Of a DNA stretch of 19,389 bases, positions 1 through 8,299 are shown piece after piece. How positions within the stretch are numbered: position 1 is the stretch's first letter; each line of letters starts with the position of its first letter. The notes beneath the pieces were generated by a model that was given only the letters and a program-made list of their open reading frames with translations, was not told the origin of the DNA and made no database searches. The position numbers were made by a program, and so were the translations under genes. This stretch comes from Bacteroidota bacterium (lineage in GTDB: Bacteria > Bacteroidota > Ignavibacteria > UBA10030 > UBA8401): NCBI GenBank assembly GCA_023229405.1, contig JALNZH010000036.1, forward strand, positions 1-19,389. Direction: 5' to 3'.

Positions 1-1248
1 TGGCGCGTCTTGTTTAGCCAGAGAGAGAATTGTTTGTGCCTTCATAGCCTTAGTAGCTTCTGCCAAGCCATCCTGCTTCTTATAGTACTCATCGTCGTCT
101 AAGAGGATGGGCTGCTTAGCAGTATGCAATGCTAAAGCCTGGTCAGTGAATTTCTTGGCCAAGTCGGGGTCTTCTTTTGCTACTGCATGAGCTACTTCGC
201 CGATGGCCTTATGCACGTCTTTTGTGTCAGCTTCTGGATTTGTAAGAGTGGCGCGGATACTCTGCCGATGTTTGATGTCAAAAGGAATACCAAAGGCGCT
301 GAATACAAGAGTCATAATTGCCGCGGAACCGGCTGCATCAGCCATATCAGACGCGACATTCTGCTCTGGATTTATACCAAAGTATTTGTCAGAAGCTGCT
401 TGCACTCCAGTATTAAGCACTTCTGTAGACGTCTCAGCTACGCCTACTTTAAACATGTTTTTAAGAATCTCTTTCAGAGGCAGAGCATTTGTGGCGCCTT
501 TAATTATGGCGTCTTTGGCAGGAGTTTTAAGGAACCCGAATACTCTGGTAGGAATTATGTCAGAGACTGCTTCAGTTGCTACTTCTGAAAGACCAGCAAT
601 ATTCGCGTTAATCATATTCTGGTCATGCGAGAGTCCCTGGGCTTCGCCTTCACGGTACTTTTGTTCTGCCGCAGGTGCATAAAATAAAGGCACTAAACTG
701 GCACCTGCAGCAGCAACACCAAGGACTGGATTTGCTGTTCCAAGGCCCACAGCAGTACCTACAGCAAAAGGTGTGAGTGATGTCGCCATAGACTCACCAG
801 CACCGGCGGCAGCTTTATGAATAAAGCCTGATACGCCGTCTGCTTCAATTTGTTTTGTAGCTGTTAAACCAGGAAAGCGCTTTGTATTGTCTGTACCAAA
901 CTGCTCAATGGCCTTACCAGTATCTTCGAGGGTTTTAGAGCCACCCTCATCAGGATTAAGCCACTGTATTCCTTGGCCTACAGCTTGCGGAAGAGCTTGT
1001 GTTACTCCACGAAGAACGCCACGACCAAACTGACGAGCAACACCGATCTCTTGATTTTGCGCTGTAGTTACTGCTCGAGCCGTGTTATCTTCGTCAATTT
1101 GCGGTTTTATACCTGCGGTATTTAGCCAATTCTCGTATGGCTCTGGGGTATTTGATCGAGTATGCACATCTTTAGCAACTTCTTCAAGAGGAACGTCGCC
1201 GTAATAATTTCTGTTCTGCTCGTAATAGCTCTTAAGGTCTATAGCCAT
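1..1248 (-). CDS. N-terminal part of a large virion-block protein, possibly internal/ejection protein (partial, runs off left edge)
   Basis: An open frame starts at the ATG at 1246-1248 (MAIDLKSYYEQNRNYYGDVP...) behind an AAGGA ribosome site and runs to base 1 with no stop, giving 416 residues of a longer protein. Residues about 157-193 form a Gly/Ala/Val-rich hydrophobic stretch that could insert in a membrane; the flanks are charged and helix-prone. No enzyme motif is seen in the visible part. It is the last readable gene of the leftward virion block, a place where short-tailed phages often keep very large internal proteins that enter the host with the DNA. That role is inference from position and the hydrophobic stretch. 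It is separated from its upstream neighbour by 130 bases that carry a promoter-like box and two hairpins, so it may be transcribed separately. The reading frame is certain, the function is not. Confidence 0.6.
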   Translation of the reverse strand, partial: MAIDLKSYYEQNRNYYGDVPLEEVAKDVHTRSNTPEPYENWLNTAGIKPQIDEDNTARAVTTAQNQEIGVARQFGRGVLRGVTQALPQAVGQGIQWLNPDEGGSKTLEDTGKAIEQFGTDNTKRFPGLTATKQIEADGVSGFIHKAAAGAGESMATSLTPFAVGTAVGLGTANPVLGVAAAGASLVPLFYAPAAEQKYREGEAQGLSHDQNMINANIAGLSEVATEAVSDIIPTRVFGFLKTPAKDAIIKGATNALPLKEILKNMFKVGVAETSTEVLNTGVQAASDKYFGINPEQNVASDMADAAGSAAIMTLVFSAFGIPFDIKHRQSIRATLTNPEADTKDVHKAIGEVAHAVAKEDPDLAKKFTDQALALHTAKQPILLDDDEYYKKQDGLAEATKAMKAQTILSLAKQDAP

Positions 1249-1262
1249 CTTTAAGTCCTTAC

Positions 1263-1279
1263 GCTTAGATAATCTAAGC
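1263..1279 (-). other. Small perfect hairpin in the leader of the left-edge gene
   Basis: GCTTAGA, a 3-base spacer, then TCTAAGC gives a perfect 7-bp stem. It ends about 14 bases before the start codon of the gene at 1-1248, next to its ribosome site. It could affect mRNA stability or translation, or be an operator. No U-tract follows it in the leftward direction, so it is not a standard terminator. Confidence 0.45.
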
Positions 1280-1314
1280 TTTATCGATCGTTTAAGACTA
1301 CTTTTTAAAAGACG

Positions 1315-1347
1315 AGTACTAACAGTAAGGCCTCTTACTCTTTTTGA
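1315..1347 (-). promoter_or_regulatory. Leftward promoter-like box shared with the control region
   Basis: Read on the minus strand, the block TCAAAAAGAGTA (1347-1336), 13 bases, then TTAGTACT (1322-1315) matches the plus-strand box at 17077-17109 with identical spacing. It lies about 70 bases upstream of the gene at 1-1248 and points toward it. The rest of the virion block has almost no non-coding space, so a 130-base gap with this box suggests a separate transcription signal for the last virion gene(s). What reads it (phage RNA polymerase, activator or host sigma factor) cannot be told from the sequence. Confidence 0.5.
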
Positions 1348-1360
1348 AGACAAGAGGCCT
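1328..1360 (-). other. Hairpin after the 1379-2686 gene
   Basis: AGGCCTCTT and AAGAGGCCT pair perfectly (9 bp) around a 15-base loop. Leftward, it lies 19 bases past the stop of the upstream gene and could end or slow transcription, but no T-run follows directly. One arm and the loop overlap the promoter-like box, so the hairpin may instead belong to that signal. Confidence 0.45.
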
Positions 1361-1378
1361 CATCGATTGGTGTATATG

Positions 1379-2686
1379 TTATTGCTCGTAGTTCGGAAAT
1401 AACGGGTTCGTGGATTTTCGTTTTTTGTTTAACGAGTTAAACCACGTCAAAAAACCTTTAGGCATGGTAGGACTGCTTTTACCAGCATTAAGCCGGTTAA
1501 GGTATCCAGGAACACCGAATTCAGTAGGGCGTTCTGAAAGCCCCTGTGCTGTCAAGTTATCAGCGCGCTCAGGAGACAGAGTAGTAGCTGGAATAGGCGC
1601 TTCTGGTACAGCAGGCATAAGAGGCAAAGCGGACCCTTGCGTATCTACAGGGCCTAAAGAGTCAATGAAATTCTGTTTTGCAGAAGATGCGCCTTCAGCT
1701 ATTGTATCACCAGCTTTAATTGCCTGCTGTCCAAGCGCTGTCCAGAAGTCACGTTTACCACCAGTAGACGATGGTATTGACATAGGCGCGGTAACTGGCG
1801 TAGACGCAACACCAAGACCTGACCGTAGTTGCTGTGCACTCGCAGAAGGCTGAAGTGCGCCAGTCAATGCGTTACTTACTACTGGTGTGTCAGTAACTGC
1901 ATTGTTAACTGCGCCAGTGTTAGCAAATCGTGCAATACCATTTGCGTCCGTAAACTTTCCAATCTGGTCGTCTTCTATTCCAGCCTGAAGTCCTTGGTAC
2001 TTAAAGCCCTTTGTTTTACCGTACTGCTTAAACTTGTCTTCAGTGACTCCAGCGTCTACTGGAGCCGTATTAACTGCAGGAGTAGTTGAAGTTAAAGGCG
2101 TGCCAGTAGCAGTTGTACCAGGTAACGCAGGTGCCGCTGCAGGATCTGCAAAAAGTTTTGAGGCACGACGGCGTGCTTCATCTGCAGTTAAAGCAGTGTC
2201 AGGTTTGCCAGGAAACCCAGGATTGACTTTCATAAGCTCTAACGCAGCATTACCGATAAGTTCTTTTTCTGATTTTCCTTTACGCGTACCACCGAGACCA
2301 GCGCTCGTACCAGTACCAGTACCATCAAGGCCTGCTTTAATACGCGCAGCTTCCAGAGTAGTTTTGTTCTTTGCTGCGTTAACAGCAGCAGTAGCGGCGG
2401 TTGTGGCGTCTGTTTTGGCGGACTCGATATCTTGAGCACGCTCAGTAAGCCTTGCTGATTCGCGGGTCTTCTTTTCTTCGGCAATACGATCAAGTTTGTC
2501 TTGCCACTCTTTCGCGTCGGCTGCACGACTTTGATCACTTGTCGTACCACCCCAATATACATTTACACCGGTTTGTGCAGGCGCAGCTGCTTGCTGTGCG
2601 CGTTTTGCTTGTTCTGCTAAGTACAGACTTTCGGCAGCACTTCCGGGAACAAGTTCGACACCGTCTTCTGTTTTCCTTCTGGCCAT
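1379..2686 (-). CDS. Unknown virion-block protein, Ala/Thr/Pro-rich
   Basis: A 435-residue protein with ATG at 2684-2686 behind AAGGAG; it ends in TAA. I do not recognise a family. Residues about 55-120 are rich in Ala, Lys and Glu and likely form a helix or coiled coil. The middle and C-terminal parts are low-complexity Ala/Thr/Pro/Gly linkers with short charged segments, and the C-terminus is basic (NKKRKS). No catalytic motif is visible. It sits 12 bases downstream of the helical repeat protein and its ribosome site overlaps that gene's end, so the two are probably co-translated. A structural or internal virion role is likely from context only. Confidence 0.6.
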   Translation of the reverse strand: MARRKTEDGVELVPGSAAESLYLAEQAKRAQQAAAPAQTGVNVYWGGTTSDQSRAADAKEWQDKLDRIAEEKKTRESARLTERAQDIESAKTDATTAATAAVNAAKNKTTLEAARIKAGLDGTGTGTSAGLGGTRKGKSEKELIGNAALELMKVNPGFPGKPDTALTADEARRRASKLFADPAAAPALPGTTATGTPLTSTTPAVNTAPVDAGVTEDKFKQYGKTKGFKYQGLQAGIEDDQIGKFTDANGIARFANTGAVNNAVTDTPVVSNALTGALQPSASAQQLRSGLGVASTPVTAPMSIPSSTGGKRDFWTALGQQAIKAGDTIAEGASSAKQNFIDSLGPVDTQGSALPLMPAVPEAPIPATTLSPERADNLTAQGLSERPTEFGVPGYLNRLNAGKSSPTMPKGFLTWFNSLNKKRKSTNPLFPNYEQ

Positions 2687-2698
2687 AATAACTCCTTA

Positions 2699-4555
2699 TT
2701 AATCTGCGTGTGTCCAGCTTTCATTAGCACTGCTCGATGCGCCAAGGTGTGCGCCAGCGCTTACAGCAGACAGTGAGGACGCAACCATTTGTGCTGCGAT
2801 ATTAGCAGCAGCTTTCATTGCTTCCAGTTGTACCTGAACGGCAATATTCGCATTTGATATGTTTATTTCAGCTTGTTTGATCTTTGTGTCAATACGCGCT
2901 TCCTGTATACGCGCGTTAACTTCACCTTCTTTTACAAGCAACTCAGCATACGCCGCGACTTTACGTGTATCGGCCTCGTACAGACCGACATTACCGGCGA
3001 ATAAAGATACTGCGGCCTTGTTAGTCTCGACTATGGTATCCATTTCAGCGCCATACCGTTTTATATCTGCCTCATAGGTAAGTACTTTGAGCTTGTTTGC
3101 CTCAAGGACATTTTTAGTCTGCTCGAGTTGGATTGTCGATTGAACTTTAGCAGCGTCAAGTAAAGCTGTGTAGTTCGCTATCTGAGAGCCATAAACATCG
3201 AGCTTTGTTTTTTCGCCTGACATTTGTTCTCTGTACAGTTGGACTTTGGTTGTATTCGCTGTAAGGCCAGCAAGAAAACCATCAACTTGTGCTTTGTACA
3301 GTTCTACCTGAGTTTTTGATAAATTAAGCTTTGCCAAAGCACTTTCAACGACCGCTTTGTAAACTTCCACTTTTGTTATCTGCGCGGATAGCTTTGTCTT
3401 ATACAGGTCTAAGCCCGCGTTATTTACGTCAAGCTGAAGTTTAGCTCCAGTGACTTGTGCGTTATAGACATCGAGTAAAAAGGACTGTGCTTTGATCTGG
3501 AGTTCATAAACAGCATACGCAGTCTTATAGACATCGATATTCTGTTTATACACTTCAATAGCAGCTTGGTACCGATTCATTGCGGCCTCAAAAGCATACT
3601 TTGCAGTCTCAAGGGTCTTGGCCAAAATAGACGATGTTAGCTGTACAAGTGAACTTGAGTACTGAGGTAGCGCAGATACTGCGGCTTGCCAGTTTTGCTG
3701 TGCAAGTTCCCAGTCCTTAATTGTATAGTCTCGCATTACATTATCTTCTGATATATACCGGAGTCTGTCGAGTGTAGAAAGCTGGCCCAACATAACACCC
3801 GTAGGTGCGTCCCATCCACGAGCGCTCCAGGTATCAATAACCTCAGTTTGTCGTAATGCGTATTCGTCAGCCAGCTTTTGTCTATCCCTGGCGATAAGTT
3901 CAAGTTTAACAGCGTCAGATATTGCCATACGCGGGTTATTAATCAAGTCTACAAGTATGGCTGCAGTACCTGAAACTGAGTCATTAAGGAACAAAAGCGC
4001 AGCATCAATTTCTGCGAATACTGTAGACGGATCAAATGCGAAAGGACCAAATTCTGCAGTAAACTGTGGAACATCCGGAGTAGGTAATGCCGGTAATTCC
4101 ATACTTGGAACCGTAGGAATAAGGACCTCAGCCATTATAGGCTCAGCAATTTGGTCAAGTGATATGGGCGCTGGTAGGTCTATATCAGTATTTATTGACG
4201 GTACTGCAGGAGCTACGTATGTATCCAGTGTCGGCGCGGTGATCGTATTCAAAGTCGGCGCGTCTATACCAAAAGTAGGTAAGTCCACGTCCACTGGGTC
4301 GTACCCTGTGAGAGCAGGTGTTACAGGCAGTTGTCCAGAGAGAGCGCTCAGTTGCGGTGCAGCCGGCATAGTTAAATCACTTAGCCCAGCTGAGATCGTA
4401 GGAATGTCAAGGGCTTCGTCTACAAACTGTGGCACAATGGCCACTTGAGATAAACTCGCAAGTAAGTCTGTTACAGTCTGACTTGAGTCTTCTGCGAATT
4501 GCATAGACGTGGCAAACTTTTCATTTACTAAGTCTGTTACTGTTTCGTATATCAT
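2699..4555 (-). CDS. Long helical repeat virion protein
   Basis: A 618-residue protein if started at the ATG at 4553-4555 (MIYETVTDL), which has AAGGGA about 8 bases upstream. The frame opens upstream at a TTG (4585), but that adds only residues encoded inside the previous gene. Residues about 40-175 are Pro/Thr/Leu-rich with evenly spaced prolines. From about 190 the protein is almost all helix, and about 325-520 contains a periodic (V/I/L)(E/D)(V/L)Y motif whose tyrosines recur at 7- or 14-residue steps (IEVY, IDVY, YAVY, LDVY, LDLY, VEVY, VELY, VQLY, LDVY). The tail is Ala-rich helix. Similar long helical proteins occur beside tail genes in other phages, but their job is not well established. 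A tail or internal fibre role is inference. Confidence 0.72.
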   Translation of the reverse strand: MIYETVTDLVNEKFATSMQFAEDSSQTVTDLLASLSQVAIVPQFVDEALDIPTISAGLSDLTMPAAPQLSALSGQLPVTPALTGYDPVDVDLPTFGIDAPTLNTITAPTLDTYVAPAVPSINTDIDLPAPISLDQIAEPIMAEVLIPTVPSMELPALPTPDVPQFTAEFGPFAFDPSTVFAEIDAALLFLNDSVSGTAAILVDLINNPRMAISDAVKLELIARDRQKLADEYALRQTEVIDTWSARGWDAPTGVMLGQLSTLDRLRYISEDNVMRDYTIKDWELAQQNWQAAVSALPQYSSSLVQLTSSILAKTLETAKYAFEAAMNRYQAAIEVYKQNIDVYKTAYAVYELQIKAQSFLLDVYNAQVTGAKLQLDVNNAGLDLYKTKLSAQITKVEVYKAVVESALAKLNLSKTQVELYKAQVDGFLAGLTANTTKVQLYREQMSGEKTKLDVYGSQIANYTALLDAAKVQSTIQLEQTKNVLEANKLKVLTYEADIKRYGAEMDTIVETNKAAVSLFAGNVGLYEADTRKVAAYAELLVKEGEVNARIQEARIDTKIKQAEINISNANIAVQVQLEAMKAAANIAAQMVASSLSAVSAGAHLGASSSANESWTHAD

Positions 4556-4559
4556 GGCA

Positions 4560-6440
4560 TCATCCCTTGGCGGCGTTATACACAAAAAGTTTTATTTTGC
4601 CATATTGCGCTTCTGTCAGAGTTATTGTTGATCCTATGAGTGTTAACCCAGAGGTAGGCAAAAATGCGTTACTGTCAGAAACTGAAATAGCATGCACTGC
4701 TAAAGGATAGCACTTTGCGTAGTATCCCATTGTATTTATATCCCGGTGTTCTATGTTGGATTTATAGATTGCAGATTCTTGCCATAAGCGCAGTACTTCA
4801 GCCTCTTGATCCGCGTCAGTTATAAAAACTGTAGTGTCAATAAGCGCTAAGTTCTCATATGCAACTGCTGCTCTAAACCCGTATTCTACAACACGTTGTA
4901 ACACTGTATTAGCGTTTATGTCTGCGTGCTGTAAAAGGCTATTAGCGGTAAGCCATTTTGCATGCGCTGTCGCGCAGCTTTCTAAAGCGCATGAGTACCC
5001 AAGAAAATTTATCTTCATTGTATAGTTATAGTCCGCGTAGTACTCGTGGTACCCAGGTAATGTAAACCTGTACGCGTTAATAATATCCAATAAGTTATTG
5101 GTTATCGGCTCATTAACCGCAATAAAATTTGGAACATTAGACCCTATACTTAAGTGCGCCTGGCCCACAGGATTCCATGTAGTAGTAACACCAACTACGC
5201 CAAAGTCAAAAGCTTTTACTACATTAACAGTTTCAGGGTCTATAAAATAAACAAAGGACCCTGATGACTTAAAGCATAGATAATTTACTTTGTTAACTGT
5301 AACTACTGTTACGCAGCCTACACGAGCTGTTTCTACGCCAGTTATAGCTTTACGTGCTATAACTACGTTCAAAAATAGATCAAACACTTCCACCTCTAAT
5401 ACGGTGGGCCCTAAAGGCTGGTCAACTAATTTTTGACCATAAAATAAATATATCTTATCATCGTACGCGAGTACTTGTGTGGTATAAAATAAACTTGGGT
5501 GGTTATTTGCATCTACAGTCATACTAAAGTCATGCTGGTATGTAGGAGCTGCGCCATTCCAATCTAAATTACTGTATGTAGCTATATAAGCTTCAAACAC
5601 TTCTATAAACATACCAGTATTTCTATCAAATCGTTCTTTGTATACTACACGAATTAACGTATCTTTATATGTAGTTACTACTGGAACGCGCCAATAGTAT
5701 ACTGTTGTTGCGCTTTCTACTACAGGTATCGCATATTGAACCGACGGATTTACTAAAGAAAACTGATTCAGGGGTCTACGGTAATTTCCACCTACGACAG
5801 AAGTTATATAGTTAGTATGATACCATAAAAAGCCTGACCGTGATAAACTTAGCTGTGCAGGATACTGGGCTACAGCAATACCATACATGCCTAATTCAGC
5901 TTGTTCCATGCCATAAAAACTGATAGGAAGCTTTACAGGAAAATAATTATCATAAACCGTATTAAGAACTGTAGCACCACGCCAATCAGTAACAAAAACT
6001 TTTAGCACTATAGCATTCAGGTCTTCATGCGCGGCCACAATATGAATAACACGGTTACTAAGATTACCAAGTTCTGTGTTTAAATCCAAAGTGCTAAGCA
6101 GCGTTAGAGTATCAGTAGCCATAATATATCTATGGAACTGTATAACATTGCTAAGCGTCACAGATACAAAAATTATGCCTCTGGTATCGCAAGGACCAAG
6201 TGCTACTGCTATTTCTTCTTCTACAGCCTTAGGTGAGTATACCTGAATAATGTCGTTATTATAAACTGACTTTACTACAATTACACTTCCATCAACAAGT
6301 TCTACTCGCCGCTGGTCCTGCGCTAAGTTCTGAAATTTCATTAAGTCTTTGAGAATAAACAACTGGTTATTCGCAAAAGCTGTTAATTCTTTTTCGCGTT
6401 CTAAATCACCTGCTTGGTCATAAAGTATTATTCTTGGCAT
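4560..6440 (-). CDS. Virion-block protein with C-terminal CAP/SCP-like domain
   Basis: A 626-residue protein with ATG at 6438-6440 behind GAAGG; its start overlaps the stop of the gene upstream by one base (TAATG). Residues about 1-440 are beta-rich, with many short hydrophobic strands, and could be a propeller or stacked-sheet body. Residues about 450-585 carry CAP/SCP (PR-1, YkwD-like) landmarks: INAYR at about 454, an AHAKWL helix at 492, LLQHAD with His505, YENLA with Glu529 at 528-532, and the W..S....(S)NI block at 553-563 followed by MGYYAK. By hand alignment the second conserved His of this fold is Tyr559, so any hydrolytic site would be altered. CAP domains are mostly secreted proteins that bind lipids, glycans or peptides. 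In a phage particle a host-surface binding role is plausible but inferred. It ends in TGA, 4 bases before the next gene. Confidence 0.75.
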   Translation of the reverse strand: MPRIILYDQAGDLEREKELTAFANNQLFILKDLMKFQNLAQDQRRVELVDGSVIVVKSVYNNDIIQVYSPKAVEEEIAVALGPCDTRGIIFVSVTLSNVIQFHRYIMATDTLTLLSTLDLNTELGNLSNRVIHIVAAHEDLNAIVLKVFVTDWRGATVLNTVYDNYFPVKLPISFYGMEQAELGMYGIAVAQYPAQLSLSRSGFLWYHTNYITSVVGGNYRRPLNQFSLVNPSVQYAIPVVESATTVYYWRVPVVTTYKDTLIRVVYKERFDRNTGMFIEVFEAYIATYSNLDWNGAAPTYQHDFSMTVDANNHPSLFYTTQVLAYDDKIYLFYGQKLVDQPLGPTVLEVEVFDLFLNVVIARKAITGVETARVGCVTVVTVNKVNYLCFKSSGSFVYFIDPETVNVVKAFDFGVVGVTTTWNPVGQAHLSIGSNVPNFIAVNEPITNNLLDIINAYRFTLPGYHEYYADYNYTMKINFLGYSCALESCATAHAKWLTANSLLQHADINANTVLQRVVEYGFRAAVAYENLALIDTTVFITDADQEAEVLRLWQESAIYKSNIEHRDINTMGYYAKCYPLAVHAISVSDSNAFLPTSGLTLIGSTITLTEAQYGKIKLFVYNAAKG

Positions 6441-8290
6441 TATCGGCCTTCTATAAACTGTGTATAAAGGTCAATACTGTTTAACACGAAGGCATTACCA
6501 TCTACATTTGTAAACGTAAACGTAAAGTATCTGCCTAAAGTTGTGTTATTAAAATACTCCATACCAGTATCTGGAATTCCGCCTTTTGTGAAGTTAATGT
6601 CTTTACTCCAAGATGTAACACCATTTGTTGCTGTTAAACGCACAGTTCCAGTAAATCGGCCTGCAAGTCTAAAAGCGTATAACTTCTTGAGTAAAAAAGA
6701 CATAAAGTCAGTATTTGGCGTAGAAAACTCAGAAACAATACGAGTGCTGTTATCCGTAAGCCCTGTTAAAGAAAACAGTCCTTGGTTAGTACTACCTAAG
6801 GGCACGCCGTTTATTACAGCGAAACTATTGAACTTATAGTTGGTGAATTTTGAGATAAGTTCACGCTTAAGTAAGTTAACACAAAAAGTGTCATTGAGTA
6901 TAGGGTCACTCCATAGTAGCCCTTGTATCGCTTCAAGTGTAACTTGTATAGTAGCTATAGCGCCAACTTTTCCTGTCATAAGAGTTTCTATAGCAGGAAG
7001 AATTGATGCTAAGGCGCACTGTATCGTACTTGTAGACTGGATATCTGCTGAGATACCTGGCAAAGACACCTGTATTGTACCATGTATACCAATATACGCT
7101 GTGCATAGCGCTTGTATAGCTGGAAGAATTACTTCCAACTGTGCCAGTATACCTGTTTTCACATCTGCTTGTGCTTGAATACTGGGAAGAACAACATTCA
7201 TTGTCGCTACAATTCCAACAGTACTCTCACACAAAATCTGTATGCCTGGTAATTCACATGCTATTTGTGAACCAGCGCGTAATAGCATTTCTATACTTGG
7301 CAGATCACACGTCATAGTAGCTAACTTAGCTTGAATAGCGGTAATATCCACTTCAATACCAGGTAGCTCTACGGAAAGTTTACTGCCTGCTAATAACGCA
7401 GCTTGTATCTCTGGCAATATACAATTATAATCAACAGAGATAAGAGACTGATATATCGCAGGTAAAGACAATGCTATATTAGCACCAGAGGTCATTTGAA
7501 CTTCGATATCTGGTAATGTTTCTGACATATCAGCTCCAGAAAATAATTGAACTTCAATACTGGGTAAACTAACTAAGACTGTATTACCTTGGTCATATTC
7601 TGGAGGCGTAAATGCCCCAGTATACATTGCGTATGTGTCAAGATGAAATGAGTCAAGGTTAAAAGGGTCCCCAGCACTTACATCTGCACAATGCCCTATA
7701 CGAAAAGGCGCTGACGGCATAACTGCATTAATGTACGTATTGGCTTCCCAAGTATTTACACAAGGTTGCCCATCAACATAGAAAGTAAGCACACCGCTGT
7801 ACTGTACAACAGCTAAATGCACCCAGGTATCTACTGGAATACTCGTAATAGGTATATCTGTAAATGCATCTATGTTTTCTGTTATTGAATACCCTGCGTG
7901 AAATATCAGTTGACCAGAGGTGATACTTTCATCATAGGGCACTACAGCAAATCTGGCGCCTATATAGTCTACTTGAAAATCTACATTCTGTGAGAATACG
8001 CTACGTTCACTTGCAGGAAGACTGGAGTGCCTAAAAAAGCATTGTAATGTAAAATCTCCTGCCCAAACTGCGCCAAGATCAGCAGTATGCGGTGTATCTA
8101 TATAGTCTTCTAACCCGAGACTTAGCCCTGCTGTACCAAATTTTTTGATAGCAGTAGATAACTGCGCTGTGCCGTATACTGTAAAAGCACGGGCATAGCT
8201 ACTGCTATCGATGATGTTAGTACTCGCATTTTCACCATCAAATAGCAGTGCTAATAAAGTCTCTGTAGGACTTATAGGAATACCTGCCAT
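6440..8290 (-). CDS. LamG-domain virion protein with LPxI repeat array (tail/appendage candidate)
   Basis: A 616-residue protein. Residues about 8-230 look like a concanavalin A/laminin-G (LamG) jelly roll: LLALLFDGENA, D..GN-like turns, FTLQCFFRHSS, DTWVHLAVVQYSGVLTFYVDG and FRIGHCAD are typical strands. Residues 242-455 hold twelve LPxI-like repeats (LPSI, LPDI, LPAI, LPEI, LPGI and variants, the last LEAI) spaced exactly 17 or 21 residues apart apart from one 16. Residues about 465-616 form a separate beta-rich C-terminal domain. LamG folds on phage particles usually bind carbohydrate, so a host-recognition or capsid-decoration role is likely. The start at 8288-8290 lacks a close strong ribosome site; GGAG lies 14 bases upstream, so translation may depend on coupling to the previous gene 9 bases away. 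Confidence 0.8.
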   Translation of the reverse strand: MAGIPISPTETLLALLFDGENASTNIIDSSSYARAFTVYGTAQLSTAIKKFGTAGLSLGLEDYIDTPHTADLGAVWAGDFTLQCFFRHSSLPASERSVFSQNVDFQVDYIGARFAVVPYDESITSGQLIFHAGYSITENIDAFTDIPITSIPVDTWVHLAVVQYSGVLTFYVDGQPCVNTWEANTYINAVMPSAPFRIGHCADVSAGDPFNLDSFHLDTYAMYTGAFTPPEYDQGNTVLVSLPSIEVQLFSGADMSETLPDIEVQMTSGANIALSLPAIYQSLISVDYNCILPEIQAALLAGSKLSVELPGIEVDITAIQAKLATMTCDLPSIEMLLRAGSQIACELPGIQILCESTVGIVATMNVVLPSIQAQADVKTGILAQLEVILPAIQALCTAYIGIHGTIQVSLPGISADIQSTSTIQCALASILPAIETLMTGKVGAIATIQVTLEAIQGLLWSDPILNDTFCVNLLKRELISKFTNYKFNSFAVINGVPLGSTNQGLFSLTGLTDNSTRIVSEFSTPNTDFMSFLLKKLYAFRLAGRFTGTVRLTATNGVTSWSKDINFTKGGIPDTGMEYFNNTTLGRYFTFTFTNVDGNAFVLNSIDLYTQFIEGR

Positions 8291-8299
8291 GATGTTACA

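Noticed and set aside
187..682. Rightward open frames opposite the left-edge virion gene
   Set aside because: They lie antisense to a long open minus-strand frame with a good start and ribosome site, have no ribosome site of their own and read as composition shadows.
4556..4585. TTG start for the helical repeat protein
   Set aside because: The extra residues overlap the previous gene; the ATG at 4555 has a well-placed AAGGGA and is a better start.
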